Assembly: GCA_037179335.1 (NCBI GenBank)
Contig: JAKZHN010000017.1
Span: forward strand, 62,001-126,000
DNA length: 64,000 nt
Reading direction: 5' to 3'
Source: Cyclaneusma minus
Taxonomy: Eukaryota > Ascomycota > Leotiomycetes > Marthamycetales > Marthamycetaceae
Every line of letters begins with the position of its first letter. Position 1 is the first letter of the stretch. Under the pieces are notes generated by a model that worked only from the letters and a program-made list of their open reading frames with translations, did no database searches and was not told where the DNA came from. The translations under genes were made by a program, and so were the position numbers. Below are positions 23,246 through 34,526 of this stretch, piece by piece.

Positions 23246-24567
23246 TCAAAACGTGTCGTCCAGGTCGTTCCGCATCTTGACCATACTCGGGCTGTCGCTC
23301 TGCTCAGTGTCATCACCACCGCCAGCCGTCCTCAGTAAATCGTCAACAATGCGCTTACTTGCTTCCCTCGCTGTTTTAGCTGTTAGCCTGGCTCCAGATT
23401 CAATCTTGCAACTCACAACCCCCCCTTTCTGACTCGGAATATAAAGACGGTAACTTACCCGGCGTCTGCAGCAGCCGACTCTGCGGAATAGCAAACTGAA
23501 TGGTCTTTGGCGGACTGATTCCAAACGGATTCCCATCATCACTATCGCTTTGCCAGTCAATCTCATCCCTGGGCATATGAGCACTAAATCTTCTCGTGGT
23601 CTCATCTCTCGCCTGCCGTTTTGCAGGCGTCTGAACACTCACGCCAGGCGTGCGGGGTGCATTCGTGTGAAATCCTCGAGCAATGGGCGAGCTGAAAATC
23701 TCAGAGTGCAGTTGCGGTGCCATGACAGGGGATGACATGGGCGAAGAGTCGTTTTGCCAGGCCCGTTTGGTAACGGGTGTGCGGTGGGTTGTATCTTGAC
23801 GCTCTGGTCTGCGCTGTGCTGTGTGCGGAGTGGCTTGGATGCGGTAGTTCTTGTCAAGTACTCGGTGCAAGAGCGGATCTGTTGGTCGTTGTCTGGTGGT
23901 TTCTGGGAGATGCGAAGTAGCCGGGAACGGCGAGGATGATGGTGTCATCGACATGTCTGGAATCCTCTGCTGTGTAGCAGGCGTCGTCGGCATTTCCGTC
24001 ATGTCCTCGTCTTCTTCGCTAGGCTTAGTCCCCTTAAGCTCACGCCTAATATTCTCGTATTGCGAGGGGTAGTCGTCAAAAGCGTGCTTTCCAGAGAGCT
24101 TTGGGCGCGGTGTCATTGCTGGTGGGTCATCCAGCATGGAGTCATCGTCGTAGAGAGAGTGGCCATCGTCCATCCGCGCTGTACTCTCCCCAGCTTGCGA
24201 GTCCTGGGCTCCGTATGTGGCAGTTTGGTCATCTTCCTGGGATTGCAAGGTGGCGTCTTCCTCGTCAACCGCTAGCTCTTCATAGCCCGAGAGCGAGACG
24301 TTGGCGCTGGCCTCGAAGAACTGCTTCCAGAACTGAAGGTCTGGTTAGACTGCGATACCCCTCCGGTGGGACATGGTGGCGTACCTTCGAACCTTCCCAG
24401 ACATTTTTGGAGTGCTCGGCATACTGTTCGACAATGGGCAGAATGCTGGTCGTGACAATCCTGTGGGCCCGGCTAAAGTTGTGGTCGATCTCTTGTAAAG
24501 TGAGGGTGATTGACTGTTCCAGCTTTTCCAGCTCCTCGGTCAGCGATAGATTCCGTTGGGCAGCCAT
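23246..24567 (-). CDS. ASK1: DASH/Dam1 complex subunit Ask1
   Basis: Exons are 24567-24385, 24332-23459 and 23370-23246, with introns of 52 and 88 nt (GTACGC/TTCAG and GTAAGT/AACAG). All phases close, giving 393 residues. The N-terminus (residues 1-65: LTEELEKLEQSITLTLQEID, then NFSRAHRIVTTSILPIVEQY) and the join to FWKQFFEAS match the Ask1 core helix. The C-terminus ends with ASKRIVDDLL and DLDDTF, a conserved Ask1 tail. The middle is long, disordered and rich in SP/TP sites. Ask1 is part of the fungal DASH ring that couples kinetochores to spindle microtubules and is regulated by Cdk1 phosphorylation in yeast. Confidence 0.92.
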
Positions 24568-25779
24568 GGTTGCAGCGGAGGACGAGGCGCTTTTGTTGAT
24601 GTTGTTGGGACGCGTTTGAAGGTATCTCAGATTGAAACTCGGGGTCTCGGGGAAGCTGCGGCGGCGGACTATAATTTATGCGACGCCAAGCCTCTGCTTC
24701 GACGCTCGCCGTTTCTTCATCATTACTTGGGGTTCCTACTCGCAACTACCAACATAATCATTTCATCAACACAAGTGAGCAAGGACACCCACTGAGAGTC
24801 TAAGGTAGGTACTTTTCACCAGTCTGAAGTGCCGATTAGTTCGTTATTTCCAAACTCCGCCTCGCTTGGATTTAAGCTTTCGGGATTGGTGGTTCGAAAC
24901 GAACGAGTTGAACTCTCTTTTGATCCTTCACTTCCAATTCCCACGTCTTCGTTTGTACGAGTTCTGTGTACCCTGTACCGACGGAACGACTTCCACTCAG
25001 CTTCGCCCTCCAGATACACCTCCGCATCTATCAGTGTGACTGCTCACCGACCCCCTTTTCCATGCCACGCCGTCTTGGTGTGGCCTTCCGAGATCGCCGG
25101 CGAGGTCCATTGATTTGCCTAGCCGTCGAAGATACTTGGCATACAGCTTTTGGTCTCTCGGACCCTCGGCATCGCCGTAGCGCACGCTGCCAGAACCGTT
25201 TCGAGAAGTCTCCACGTTTCTGTCAGTTTGAGCTTCATGTAGCCTGTTATCGTGCAACATGACAGTGCTTCTGATGTTCTGTTGTTACAGTATTCAAGCC
25301 AGGTGTCGAATCCGTTCTTTACTCTGCTGCTGGGCGATATACGCTGTATTCGGTTGACCAACTGACAAAACCTGAGAGTGAGAACCAACTAGGCAAATAA
25401 ACTTTGGCAGTTTATGGCTTGGCTCCAGGGCGGAACATTGAACGGATGAGGGCCAATAGCTTGAGTACTTACTACCTCATGTATCCTAGCATGCCGTCTG
25501 GCGTCTGACGTTCGCATTACGCATATGAAATTTTTTTAAATTAACCTTCACTTTGCCGGCCGCGAAGGGATGTGGCGGCGGTTCCGGACTACTAGTACCC
25601 CGGGAAGACGGATTGCGTCAAACGACTCAATATATGCGAGCTACCAACAGTGATTTCAATGATATGAAGAGCAACCCAGACCCTTCTTCCGCCTATAAAT
25701 TCCATTATTACTCCGCTATCTGCTCCGCACCTCCCTTCACATCGCCGGGGAAAGTCTGGAGACTTGGGTACCAGCCAGA
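24568..25779. other. Divergent intergenic region between ASK1 and the FAD oxidase
   Basis: About 1.2 kb with upstream sequences of both divergent genes. A CT-rich stretch near 25690-25760 precedes the oxidase ATG. No additional gene or repeat is seen. Confidence 0.6.
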
Positions 25780-27601
25780 ATGGCACCTTCGCTCTCGCTC
25801 CCTATATTCTTCCACGCTTTCCTCTTACTCTGCCTCCAAGTTGCAGCGGAACCTTCTGCTGCTGCCTTAGCAGCATGCGCCAACATCTCCGCCAGCGTCC
25901 ATAACACCCACACTTTGCCATCGGCCCTGCTGAGTCCGTCCTACCTGGAAGCCAAAAATCACTATTGGTCTGCCGCAAATGCTGACTTGACGCCGGCATG
26001 CGTTGTTGAGCCGTCGAGTGCTGAGGATGTCAGCAAGATCGTCAAAATCCTCCTTGAGTTCCCCGATGTCGGGTTCGCCATGAAGAGTGGTGGCCACAAT
26101 CCAAATGTCAACTGGTCTAGCACGGACGGTGGTGTCTTGATCAGCTTCAGGCCGAATCTCCAGTCGACAACATACCAGCCGGAGTCGCAGACTGCCTTGG
26201 TAGGACCTGGCGCACGATGGAGCGAGGCCGTCGAGGCTTTAGAGCCGTTCAACCGGACCTTGATTGGCGGAAGACTTGGTACACCCTGAAGGCTCCGTAT
26301 TATTGATGGCGGATGCTAATACCTTCACTAGGCGACGTTGGTGTCGGTGGTTATACACTTGGAGGCGGCCTGAGCTTCTTGTCGGCCGAGTATGGACTTG
26401 CGTGTGACAATCTTGCAAATGTCGAATTGGTATTGGCAAACGGAGACATTGTGAACGCAAACGCTTCTAGCAACCCAGATTTATTTTTCGCTCTCAAGGG
26501 TGGAGGAAACCAGTTTGGTGAGTGCACAATCCTTGAACAAGAGCAATGGTGACTAATATACCATAGGAATTGTAACCACCTTCACCTTCAACACAGTCCC
26601 AACGGGTACAGTCTGGGGTGGAACACGTGTATATTCTGCTAGCAAATCCGAGGCCCTGCTAAATGCCGTCCAGGTAAGTAGTTTGGCCCCTTTCAAGGTT
26701 TCTTGGGATAGATTTGCTGCACTTAAAAACCCGAGACATCGACTAATTGACTCTAGGCCTTTACCGCCAATAAGTCTGACTCGAAGGCCGCCATTATCAT
26801 CACCGGCGAGATCCTTATTGAGAGCCTTGTCGAGATATTTGTGTGCTTTTTCTATTACAACGGCCCCGAGCCTCCGCCAGGCGTATTTGACCAGTTTGAT
26901 GCCATCAAACATGACTCCTCTAGCACGAAATCGACTACATATGCTGACTTGGTAAGCCCACCGTGCTTATCAGAGAAATCTTCTCTCTCGTTAATGGCAT
27001 AAGCTAATCTGAACAGCTAAACGCCAACGACCGGTTTAACATATATGGCATGCGTTACCTAATCAGAGGCACCACACTCCCTAACCTCCCATCTCCTGAT
27101 GGCGAGAACCTACTAAATCACCACTACAACACCTGGAAGTCATACGTCATGCGCGTCGGCATCCCATTCCCGGGGTTCATCTTCAGCATCGCTTTCCAGC
27201 CTTATCCCCAGTCAATCGCACAGGCATCTTTGGACCGCGGCGGCAATGCGCTGGCTCTCGACCCGCGCACCGGCGACCATATCTTCATGGAATATGACAT
27301 CTCCTGGCAGCTAGGAGTCAACGATGACACGGCCCACAGCTTTGCCATGGCAATCACCGACGAGATCGATCGCTATGCCATGGACACGTATGGCGGTGCT
27401 GCGCGCACGAATTCCGTGGGCCCGAGCCAGGAGGAGGATAGTTTTACTCCGCTTTTCATGAACGATGCTATGTATGACATGCGGCCATTACAGAGCTATA
27501 AAAATGGCAGCTATGAGAGGCTTCTACAGGCGAAGAGGAAGTACGATCCGGAGGGGTTTTTTACCGAGAGGACAGGCGGTTTCAAGTTTACGGGCGCTTG
27601 A
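25780..27601 (+). CDS. Secreted FAD-linked oxidoreductase, berberine-bridge-enzyme family
   Basis: Exons are 25780-26278, 26332-26517, 26567-26673, 26757-26951 and 27017-27601. The introns are 53, 49, 83 and 65 nt, all GT-AG, and all phases close to give 523 residues. A signal peptide (hydrophobic run PIFFHAFLLLCLQVAA) covers about residues 1-23. The FAD-binding domain has SGGHN at 103-107; its His is the usual site of covalent FAD. GGYTLGGGLSFLS follows in exon 2. The C-terminus has the BBE-type YERLLQAKRKYDPEGFF. Such enzymes oxidise sugars, alcohols or secondary-metabolite intermediates outside the cell or in the secretory path. The substrate is unknown, and no polyketide or peptide synthase is nearby in the window. 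Confidence 0.88.
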
Positions 27602-27813
27602 TTGGCGGTCACGCGAGATAGGAAAGGGGCGAAGCGGTAGACGTTGACGTCTTTTTACATAGTAGACAGGATATTACTGTTTGAAAGAAATTTCTCCCAA
27701 ATAATCAAACTTCAAACTCACAGATGACGCATGCTTCTGAAGGGCCGCACAAAGATCCCTAGTAATAATTCTACGCTTTTTAATGCGGTCTGGAAGTCTA
27801 GTGACCTTTTCAC

Positions 27814-29084
27814 TCATGTCCCATAAGCCTTTTCCCCGATTTTCTTCTCCGCCTTGCCATTTTCCCCTTTGCCTTCAGAAATCAACTCCTTCACAAGGTC
27901 GCCCAGCTTCTCCACCGCCTCATCTCCGATCTGATAATGCACCACTAACCTCCCCCCCAAAAGGGTAAGACCCTTCTCCCGCCCCTGCTTAACGAAAGTC
28001 TCCCCGTCGATTCCCGCACTATCCAAATCTAGCCACACCATATTCGTTTCCGTCGGCTTCTCTAATTGCCCTCCGAGCGCTTCCCACATCCCTGCAATCT
28101 TCTTCGCCATCTCGTGACACTTTCTCAGCTTCCCACCCTCTCCCCTGGTCCCCTTTCCAAAAGTCTCCTCCAGCGCAACCCTACAGCAAGCCGTCAGCAA
28201 TCCCGGCTGCCTCGTCCCACCCCCAATAGCCTTCCGCGTCCACCTTGCATGCTTGATGAACGTCTCCCCACCAACCAACATACTCCCGACCGGCGCGCCC
28301 AAGCCCTTCGAAAAACACAAGCTCGCACTGTCAAAGCAGGACGTAAATTCATCCAATGCTCCGGCTCCTGAAACCACAGCCTCCCAGATCCTCGCCCCGT
28401 CCAAATGCGTCTTGATGCCATGCCCCCTGGCCCACGTACAGATCCTCCGCGTTTCTTCCAGCGGCATCACGGTGCCGCCGAGGGTGTTTTCCAGCGAAAT
28501 CACGCGCGTGGGACACGCATGCACGTCGTCGCTCAGCACCACGTATTTCTGGACATCTTCCAGAGTCAGATAGACGCCGTTTGACGGCACGACACCTCTG
28601 AGCAGAGCACCGCAGAGCACGGCTGCTCCGCCAGCTTCCCATTCGAGAATGTGGGCGCGATAGTCACACAGAACTGAATGCGGAGGCTGCGTGAGGTGTG
28701 AGCGCAGGGCAAGTTGGTTGCCCATGGTGCCGGAGAGGACGAAAAGGGCGCTTTCATGGCTGGTGAGCTGGGCGAGGTGTGTCTCAAGGGCGTTGGTGGT
28801 GGGGTCTTCGCGGAAAACGTCATCGAGGAGGGTGGTTTGTTGGATGGCGCGGAGCATCGAGGCGGTTGGGCATGTTTGCGTGTCACCTTTCAAGGAGTGT
28901 TAGAAGGTGCAAGTTCTACTCTAATTGAGATTTTGAGAAGGAGGGAAAAGAACTCGCTTCGAAAATCGAATGCTGCTGGTCCGGGAGCGGCCCAGGCGTT
29001 GTGCTCTCCTGACGAGGGGGCTGGAGGAAGGCCAGTAGTGCCATTGAGGCCGTTCATTTCCGAGATTTCGACTCGGGATGCCAT
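27814..29084 (-). CDS. Threonine-aldolase-like PLP enzyme (beta-eliminating lyase family), GC-AG intron
   Basis: Exons are 29084-28958 and 28886-27814, giving 399 residues. The intron must start with GC (GCGAGT) at 28957 and end at GAAAG at 28887, with a TTCTAAC branch 13-17 nt upstream. This yields FDFR-SDTQT, matching the conserved FDFRSD start of the fold. The GT just downstream (28953) gives a stop. PLP features are LDGARIWEA (His at about 203) and the Schiff-base lysine at about 236 in CFSKGLGAP. The reaction is cleavage of threonine or allo-threonine to glycine and acetaldehyde. Stereospecificity is not deducible; an ATG three codons upstream (29093) is an alternative start. Confidence 0.85.
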
Positions 29085-29817
29085 TTTGGACATTGGACGA
29101 GTATGGTGTGAAGCTCTTAATTGGTGCTGAGATACAGAATGGTCTGTATGGAATTTCAAGGCGGGGCGGTGAGGACGAATAGTTGATCCTTCAATCTTCT
29201 TCAGTTTCAATTCCACGGTTTCATTCTGGACACCTACTACTGAAAAAAGCGAACAATCTTTTCTGTGGCACGTTGTGCAAAACACAGGATGCCAGATTCG
29301 TGGTGGACAGCTTCATTTGCCCCTCGATCCGACAAAGAGGTGTGGCGCGAAAGAGGAACCCGACTGGGAGGCACGTGGGAGGCAACCAGTCCCCTATGAG
29401 ACAGAATGAAGCTCGACCGCTCGAGAAGGGTGTCAGATGCAAGACAGCTATTTCGGGAAATAGCTAGACCATTCCACTCGTGTCAATCAACGTTGGTGGT
29501 CTTGAGTCCTTGACAAGACGTGATGATGGTGCTGGGGCCAGTTATCGCAATCGCCAATCAAGCCATTCCGATCTGCGGGGCCAGGGCGGGGTGATACACC
29601 CAGTCTCTCAATAGTTTGACTGCAAGTCGACAGTATATCGAGCTTTTTGACATGCAGCCGCAACTAAAGCAAAAAAACGGCTACAAGTTGTTTAATATGA
29701 ACGTTTATGTAGGGGTTCTCTAGGTACTTCCTCAAACAGCCAGCATCGGAGATTGGCGGACTAGGTATCAGTTATATTAATACTAGCTAAGCCCCTATTT
29801 CTTTGCTAAATCCTACC
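29085..29817. other. Intergenic region, no gene seen
   Basis: About 730 bp between the aldolase start and the 5-oxoprolinase stop. No coding sequence or repeat is supported. The part near 29640-29790 is AT-rich. Confidence 0.5.
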
Positions 29818-32800
29818 TTATGCTTGAAGCGCCAATTCTTCCCTACTGGCATGGCTTCCGCCCCTCCAAGCATGTTTGGGATCCTGTTCTCTCCGGGCTT
29901 CGCTCTTTTCTCCCACACGTCCCCAGCCTCCACCCCCTGGAGTACACACAATAATCCGCTCCCCAGCCTGCATGGCAGCTGTATTCTTCCCACCCAAGTT
30001 AATCCGTCTCTCTTCCCACTCCATCCCTTGATCCGTCGAAGTCCCATTCAGCAGCCCGTCAGACCTCGCCTGATTCGAGGTTTCCACTTTCCTCACCCAG
30101 ATATTCAATCCGCACTGGGCGTCCTCCCCTCCTTCCAGCCCATACGGGTGATATACTCTCCGCTCACTCAGGATTGAAACTTGGACTGGAATGCGGAATT
30201 CTATGTCGCGTATCACTCCATCGCCGCCCCTGTGTTTACCGGCACCCCCTGACCCTGCTCGGAGGGAAAACTGTCTCAGCAAGACGGGATACCTCCGCTC
30301 GAAGACTTCCGCATCGGTGATACGCGTGTTCGTCATGTGTGTATGCACGCCATTCGTGCCATCCCAGTCTGGGCCAGCACCGCTTCCGCCAGCAATGGTC
30401 TCGTAGTACCCAAAGCCCTGGACATCTTTCTTGCCGGCCATGTTGCCGCCGAAGCCAAAGGTCAAGTTGTTGCAGTCTCCTTGGCTTGCAGCGCATGCCT
30501 GGAATGCTTTCAAGATGACATCGGTCACCCGTTGGCTGGTTAGTACATTGCCGCCGACCACTGCCGCCTTATCGGATGGCGAAAGAAAAGATTTCGGTGG
30601 AATGATGACTTTGATCGGCTTAAGGCAGCCTTGGTTGAGGGGTATGTCCTCCGAAATCAGACATCGGAGACAGTATATAATAGCACTGTAAGTGACAGCC
30701 TGAGGAGCGTTTGTGTTTCCTGTGGAGTTTGATTAGTTTCGGGTTATATATGGATGGAAGTTTCTTACCATAGACTTCAGGCCCAGTGCCCTCGAAATCA
30801 AACACTGCCTCGCCGTTTTCGGCATCGATGGTGATCTTGAGCTTGATAGGGCTACCATCATCCATGTAATCCACCGCAGACAGGTCTTGCCCTTCGAACC
30901 GCTTGCTCACTTCCTTCAACAGGTTCCTCACGCTAGTCTCGGCATTCTCTTGGATGCTGACCATGTAGTGCTGGACGACCTCCTCTCCATACTCTTCGAT
31001 CAATGTAGAGATTAAGGAGACCCCCTTTTGGTTGCTGGCTATCTGGGCTTTGAGGTCGTTCAGGTTATCCGCAAGGCATCTGGTACCACTACACCCAGGG
31101 TACCGCGCCGGTTCCTTGTGCAGCAATTCTGTGATACGTTCTTCATTAAAGCGCCCCTCGCTAACAAGCTTCTCCGACTTGATAGCAGCGCCTTCTTGAT
31201 ATAGCTCGCGAGAGTGAGGGGGCATACTTCCCGGCAGGATACCACCAATATCTGCATGGTGTGCTCTGGATGCTACATAAAATAGAATCTTGCCGGACCC
31301 GCTGAAGGCTGGTGTGATGACGGTAATGTCTGGAAGATGTGTTCCACCAAACTCGGGGTGATTGGAGACAATTACGTCTCCCTTCTTCAGCTTTCCTTTC
31401 CAGATCTCAGCTTGGCGCCTGACACATGTACTCATCGATCCCAAGTGCACTGGTAGATGAGGGGCGTTGGCTACAAGCCCGCCGGTAGCATCAAATAAGG
31501 CGCATGAATAATCAAGACGCTCCTTGACATTGGTGCTGACACTTGTCTTCTGCAAAGCACGACCCATCTGTTCGGCAATGGCCATGAACCGGTGAGCGAA
31601 GATGCTCAGCATAATTGGATCTACTTCTTTTGCATTGAGCTTGCTTCTGTTGAACAGATTAGTCCCAGCAACCACTCAAGATGAGAACGGATCTAAAGAG
31701 CAATAAATCTGCGAGGATTGTGGGCTGCAAATGGGAAACGACTTACTCTTGGCTTCCTTTAGTATCAAGGTCAATGACCACATGCGTCTTCAACACCAAT
31801 GCTGTGGCTTCAGGGGTGACCACGATTGTCTGGGTTCCATCGGCAATGATCGCAGGACCCTGAATGCGATCTCCAACCTCAAGACTGTCCAGTTTGAACA
31901 GAGGGGTTTTTCGTCGTCCGCCCTCGAAATACACTTCAGATTCTCCGTACTTCTTATCCTCAGAATTGAGATCTTGAGATTTGATCTCCTTGAGTTGTTG
32001 GTCAACGGTTTGCTCCAGACCCTCAAAACTCTTGCCAATACCTCGAACACGAACGTCATCGACAATGATATCCCGATCAGGGAGTGTGAATCCAAATTCC
32101 TGTTCATGCTGCTCAACAAAGGCCTTGCCAAAGGCCCATTCGTCATCGCCATCTGTGGGTTTCACTACCATAAGAGCCGACTCGGTCCCACGGTATCGCA
32201 TGTTGAGGTATTCCTCGAAGACGATCGACTCATCCTTAAATCCCTGGTCTTTCAGAGCGGCCTTGCATTTCTCTCTAAGATCTCCCAGCTTGCGTTTGAG
32301 CGACTCTTTTGCCTCTCCTTGGTCTGCCCAAACTTTGGACTCCGGTTCTTGTTTTTCATCCACGACATCAGCCAAAGCCATTCCATAGGCAGACAGAACA
32401 GACGAGTAACGGTGGATGAGAATCTGTTTGATTCCTAGGTTCTCAGCGATAGCGACCGCGTGCTGACCACCGGCACCGCCAAAAGTTGCCAATCTATGTT
32501 TGGAAGTATCGTGACCCCTTGCTTCGGTCAAAGATCGAATTGGGCGAGTCATGGTCTCATTGGCGATCTTGATGAAGCCGTAGGCAACTTCATCAGCGCT
32601 CATCTGGTTGTCTCCCAGCTCGCCGTTGATCTTCTCCGTGAGCTCTTGAAAAAGCTTTTTGCTGGCACTTTGATCGAGTCCCTCATCCTCGTTCTTGCCA
32701 AATATCTTGGGAAAGAAGTCGGGCAGTAGCCGACCCAGAAAGAGATTGGCATCAGTGACGGTTAGTGGGCCTCCTTTTCGGTAGCAGGCAGGGCCAGGGT

Positions 32801-34087
32801 GAGCACCAGCCGACTCGGGTCCGACAACAAACAGACCATTTCGCCAGAACAGCCGCGAGCCACCTCCAGCAGCAACAGTATTGATATCAAGTTGTGGCGA
32901 TTGGATGGTGACGCCGGCGGTCGTGGTTTCGAACACATGCTCATATCGTCCAGCACCGTAGCGCGAAACATCAGTACTGGTACCTCCCATATCAAAACCA
33001 ATCACTGGTATTTTGGTTTCAGGATCGTAGGATGTGAGAGCATATCCAACAACTCCACCTGCAGGACCAGACAGAATTGCCTTCAAACCCGAAAATTGGT
33101 CGACATCAACGAGTCCCCCGTCACTCTGCATAAACTCGCATCTTGCCCCCTTTTGTCCCTTTTCCTTCTTCACGCTCTCGGTCCCAAGTCCGCCTTCGAA
33201 ACCTCGCTGAAAGCCTGCAATGTACTTCTTGATTGCAGGAGTAAGGTAGGCATCTGCACAGGCCGATGTTGCTCTAGGAACAAGTTTGATCATGGGCATT
33301 AATTCGTGACTCAAGGAAACGTGCTGAAAACCAATCTCCTGGGCTATTCGGCCGACCAAGGCCTCATGATCGGGGAAGGTATAGCCATGCATGAGACAAA
33401 CAGCGATGCTCTTGATTCCATCATCGTAGATCTCTTGCAGTTGCTTTCTGATCGTTTCTTCCTCGGGCCGCCGAAGAATCCGGATCGCTTCGGACGAGAG
33501 ACCTCTCACAACCTCGTCTTCTGGCTTAGACTCCTCGCGAGGTCGAGTCTTTGTCGAGTTGCGTTCCGGATCCTCGGCATAATCTTCCAAGGTGACGCGC
33601 TCATCAATCTCAACTACCTTTTCGTAAAGAACGTCGGGTTTTCGAATGGCCAAGTCAAAGATCTTCGGCCTGGACTGGTTTCCGATTTCCAGGCAGTCCT
33701 TGAAGCCTTTAGTGACGACCATGGCAATCCTCTCCCCCTTCCTCTCCAAAAGAGCATTAGTAGCTACCGTGGTACCCATTCGGATGGACTCAATCTTGGA
33801 AGTGTCTAGGGCCTGACGGCGAGGGATTTCCTTGCCCAGAAACTTCTCCATAAGGCGCCGAATCCCTTCCAAAGGGGCATCCTCATAGTTGGAAGGATCC
33901 TCGGACAGTAGCTTGATTACGATGTCGTCCTCCATCTTTCCCGATCCCGGGTTTCCAACACAATCGGTGAAGGTTCCGCCCCTCTGTAGATTAGCATTAG
34001 CATTTCTAGAGCTTTGTTTGAATCACCAAGGGGCACGCTGCGTACATCTATGGCAATCCGAATGCCACGCTCCTGTTGAGACGCCAT
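29818..34087 (-). CDS. ATP-dependent 5-oxoprolinase (fused hydantoinase A and B domains)
   Basis: Exons are 34087-34046, 33983-31747, 31646-30769 and 30719-29818, giving 1352 residues with all phases closing. The introns are 62, 100 and 49 nt. The first exon encodes only MASQQERGIRIAID and joins RGGTFTDCVG, the N-terminal HyuA ATP-binding motif; a second ATPase motif reads GFDMGGTSTDVSR. The HyuB half begins around VDPIMLSIFAHRFMAIAEQM and ends with the glycine-rich TPGGGGWG. The enzyme opens 5-oxo-L-proline to glutamate with ATP hydrolysis in the gamma-glutamyl cycle of glutathione turnover and acts in the cytosol. The length is close to the roughly 1290 residues usual for eukaryotic members. 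A 90-bp segment just upstream of the ATG is duplicated near HIS7 (see repeats). Confidence 0.93.
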
Positions 34088-34102
34088 TGCGGTAAAGCGA
34101 TG

Positions 34103-34192
34103 GTAGCTTGATGAGGAGATGAGGAGGAAGAGGTGGCCGGGCGGCGCTCGTCGCGATCTTGAAATCCGTTATCGGCGACAACTCCACGGCTG
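34103..34192 (-). repeat. 90-bp dispersed duplication, copy upstream of the 5-oxoprolinase gene
   Basis: In minus orientation this segment matches 48975-49064 (plus) at 86 of 90 positions by my alignment. It ends about 15 bp upstream of the 5-oxoprolinase ATG, so it is probably 5' UTR or core promoter. It contains TTGTCGCCGATAACGGATTT and a GC-rich part. Confidence 0.85.
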
Positions 34193-34526
34193 GTTGACTC
34201 AAGAAATTTGGTGCACTTGGTCTACAATACAAACCTGTACTGGTTGAAAGGGTGGTGCTACCAATTTGTAACAAGGCACCGAAGGTGACAGTTTGAATGA
34301 TGTAGAATTGATTCTCCCAGGTCCGGTCGAGGATCTGTCCTGACTAAGCAACGGGTTTAGCTAATGGCGTTCTGACAGCTACCTACTCCATGCCAGTAAG
34401 CTGTATTGGAAAAACCTTATAAGACTTAGCCGGTACGTATATCAGTTACCAAGTAGGGGAAACTCACTCAAAGAATGTCATCCGGTATATCCTCTCCGGG
34501 GACCAGCTCTCGCCGTATATCGCGCA
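34193..34526. other. Intergenic region, no gene seen
   Basis: Upstream of 5-oxoprolinase and downstream of the zinc-finger gene. No coding signal. Confidence 0.5.

Noticed and set aside
25780..34087. FAD oxidase, aldolase and 5-oxoprolinase as a biosynthetic cluster
   Set aside because: There is no backbone enzyme, transporter or pathway regulator, and 5-oxoprolinase is a housekeeping gene. Adjacency alone is not enough.
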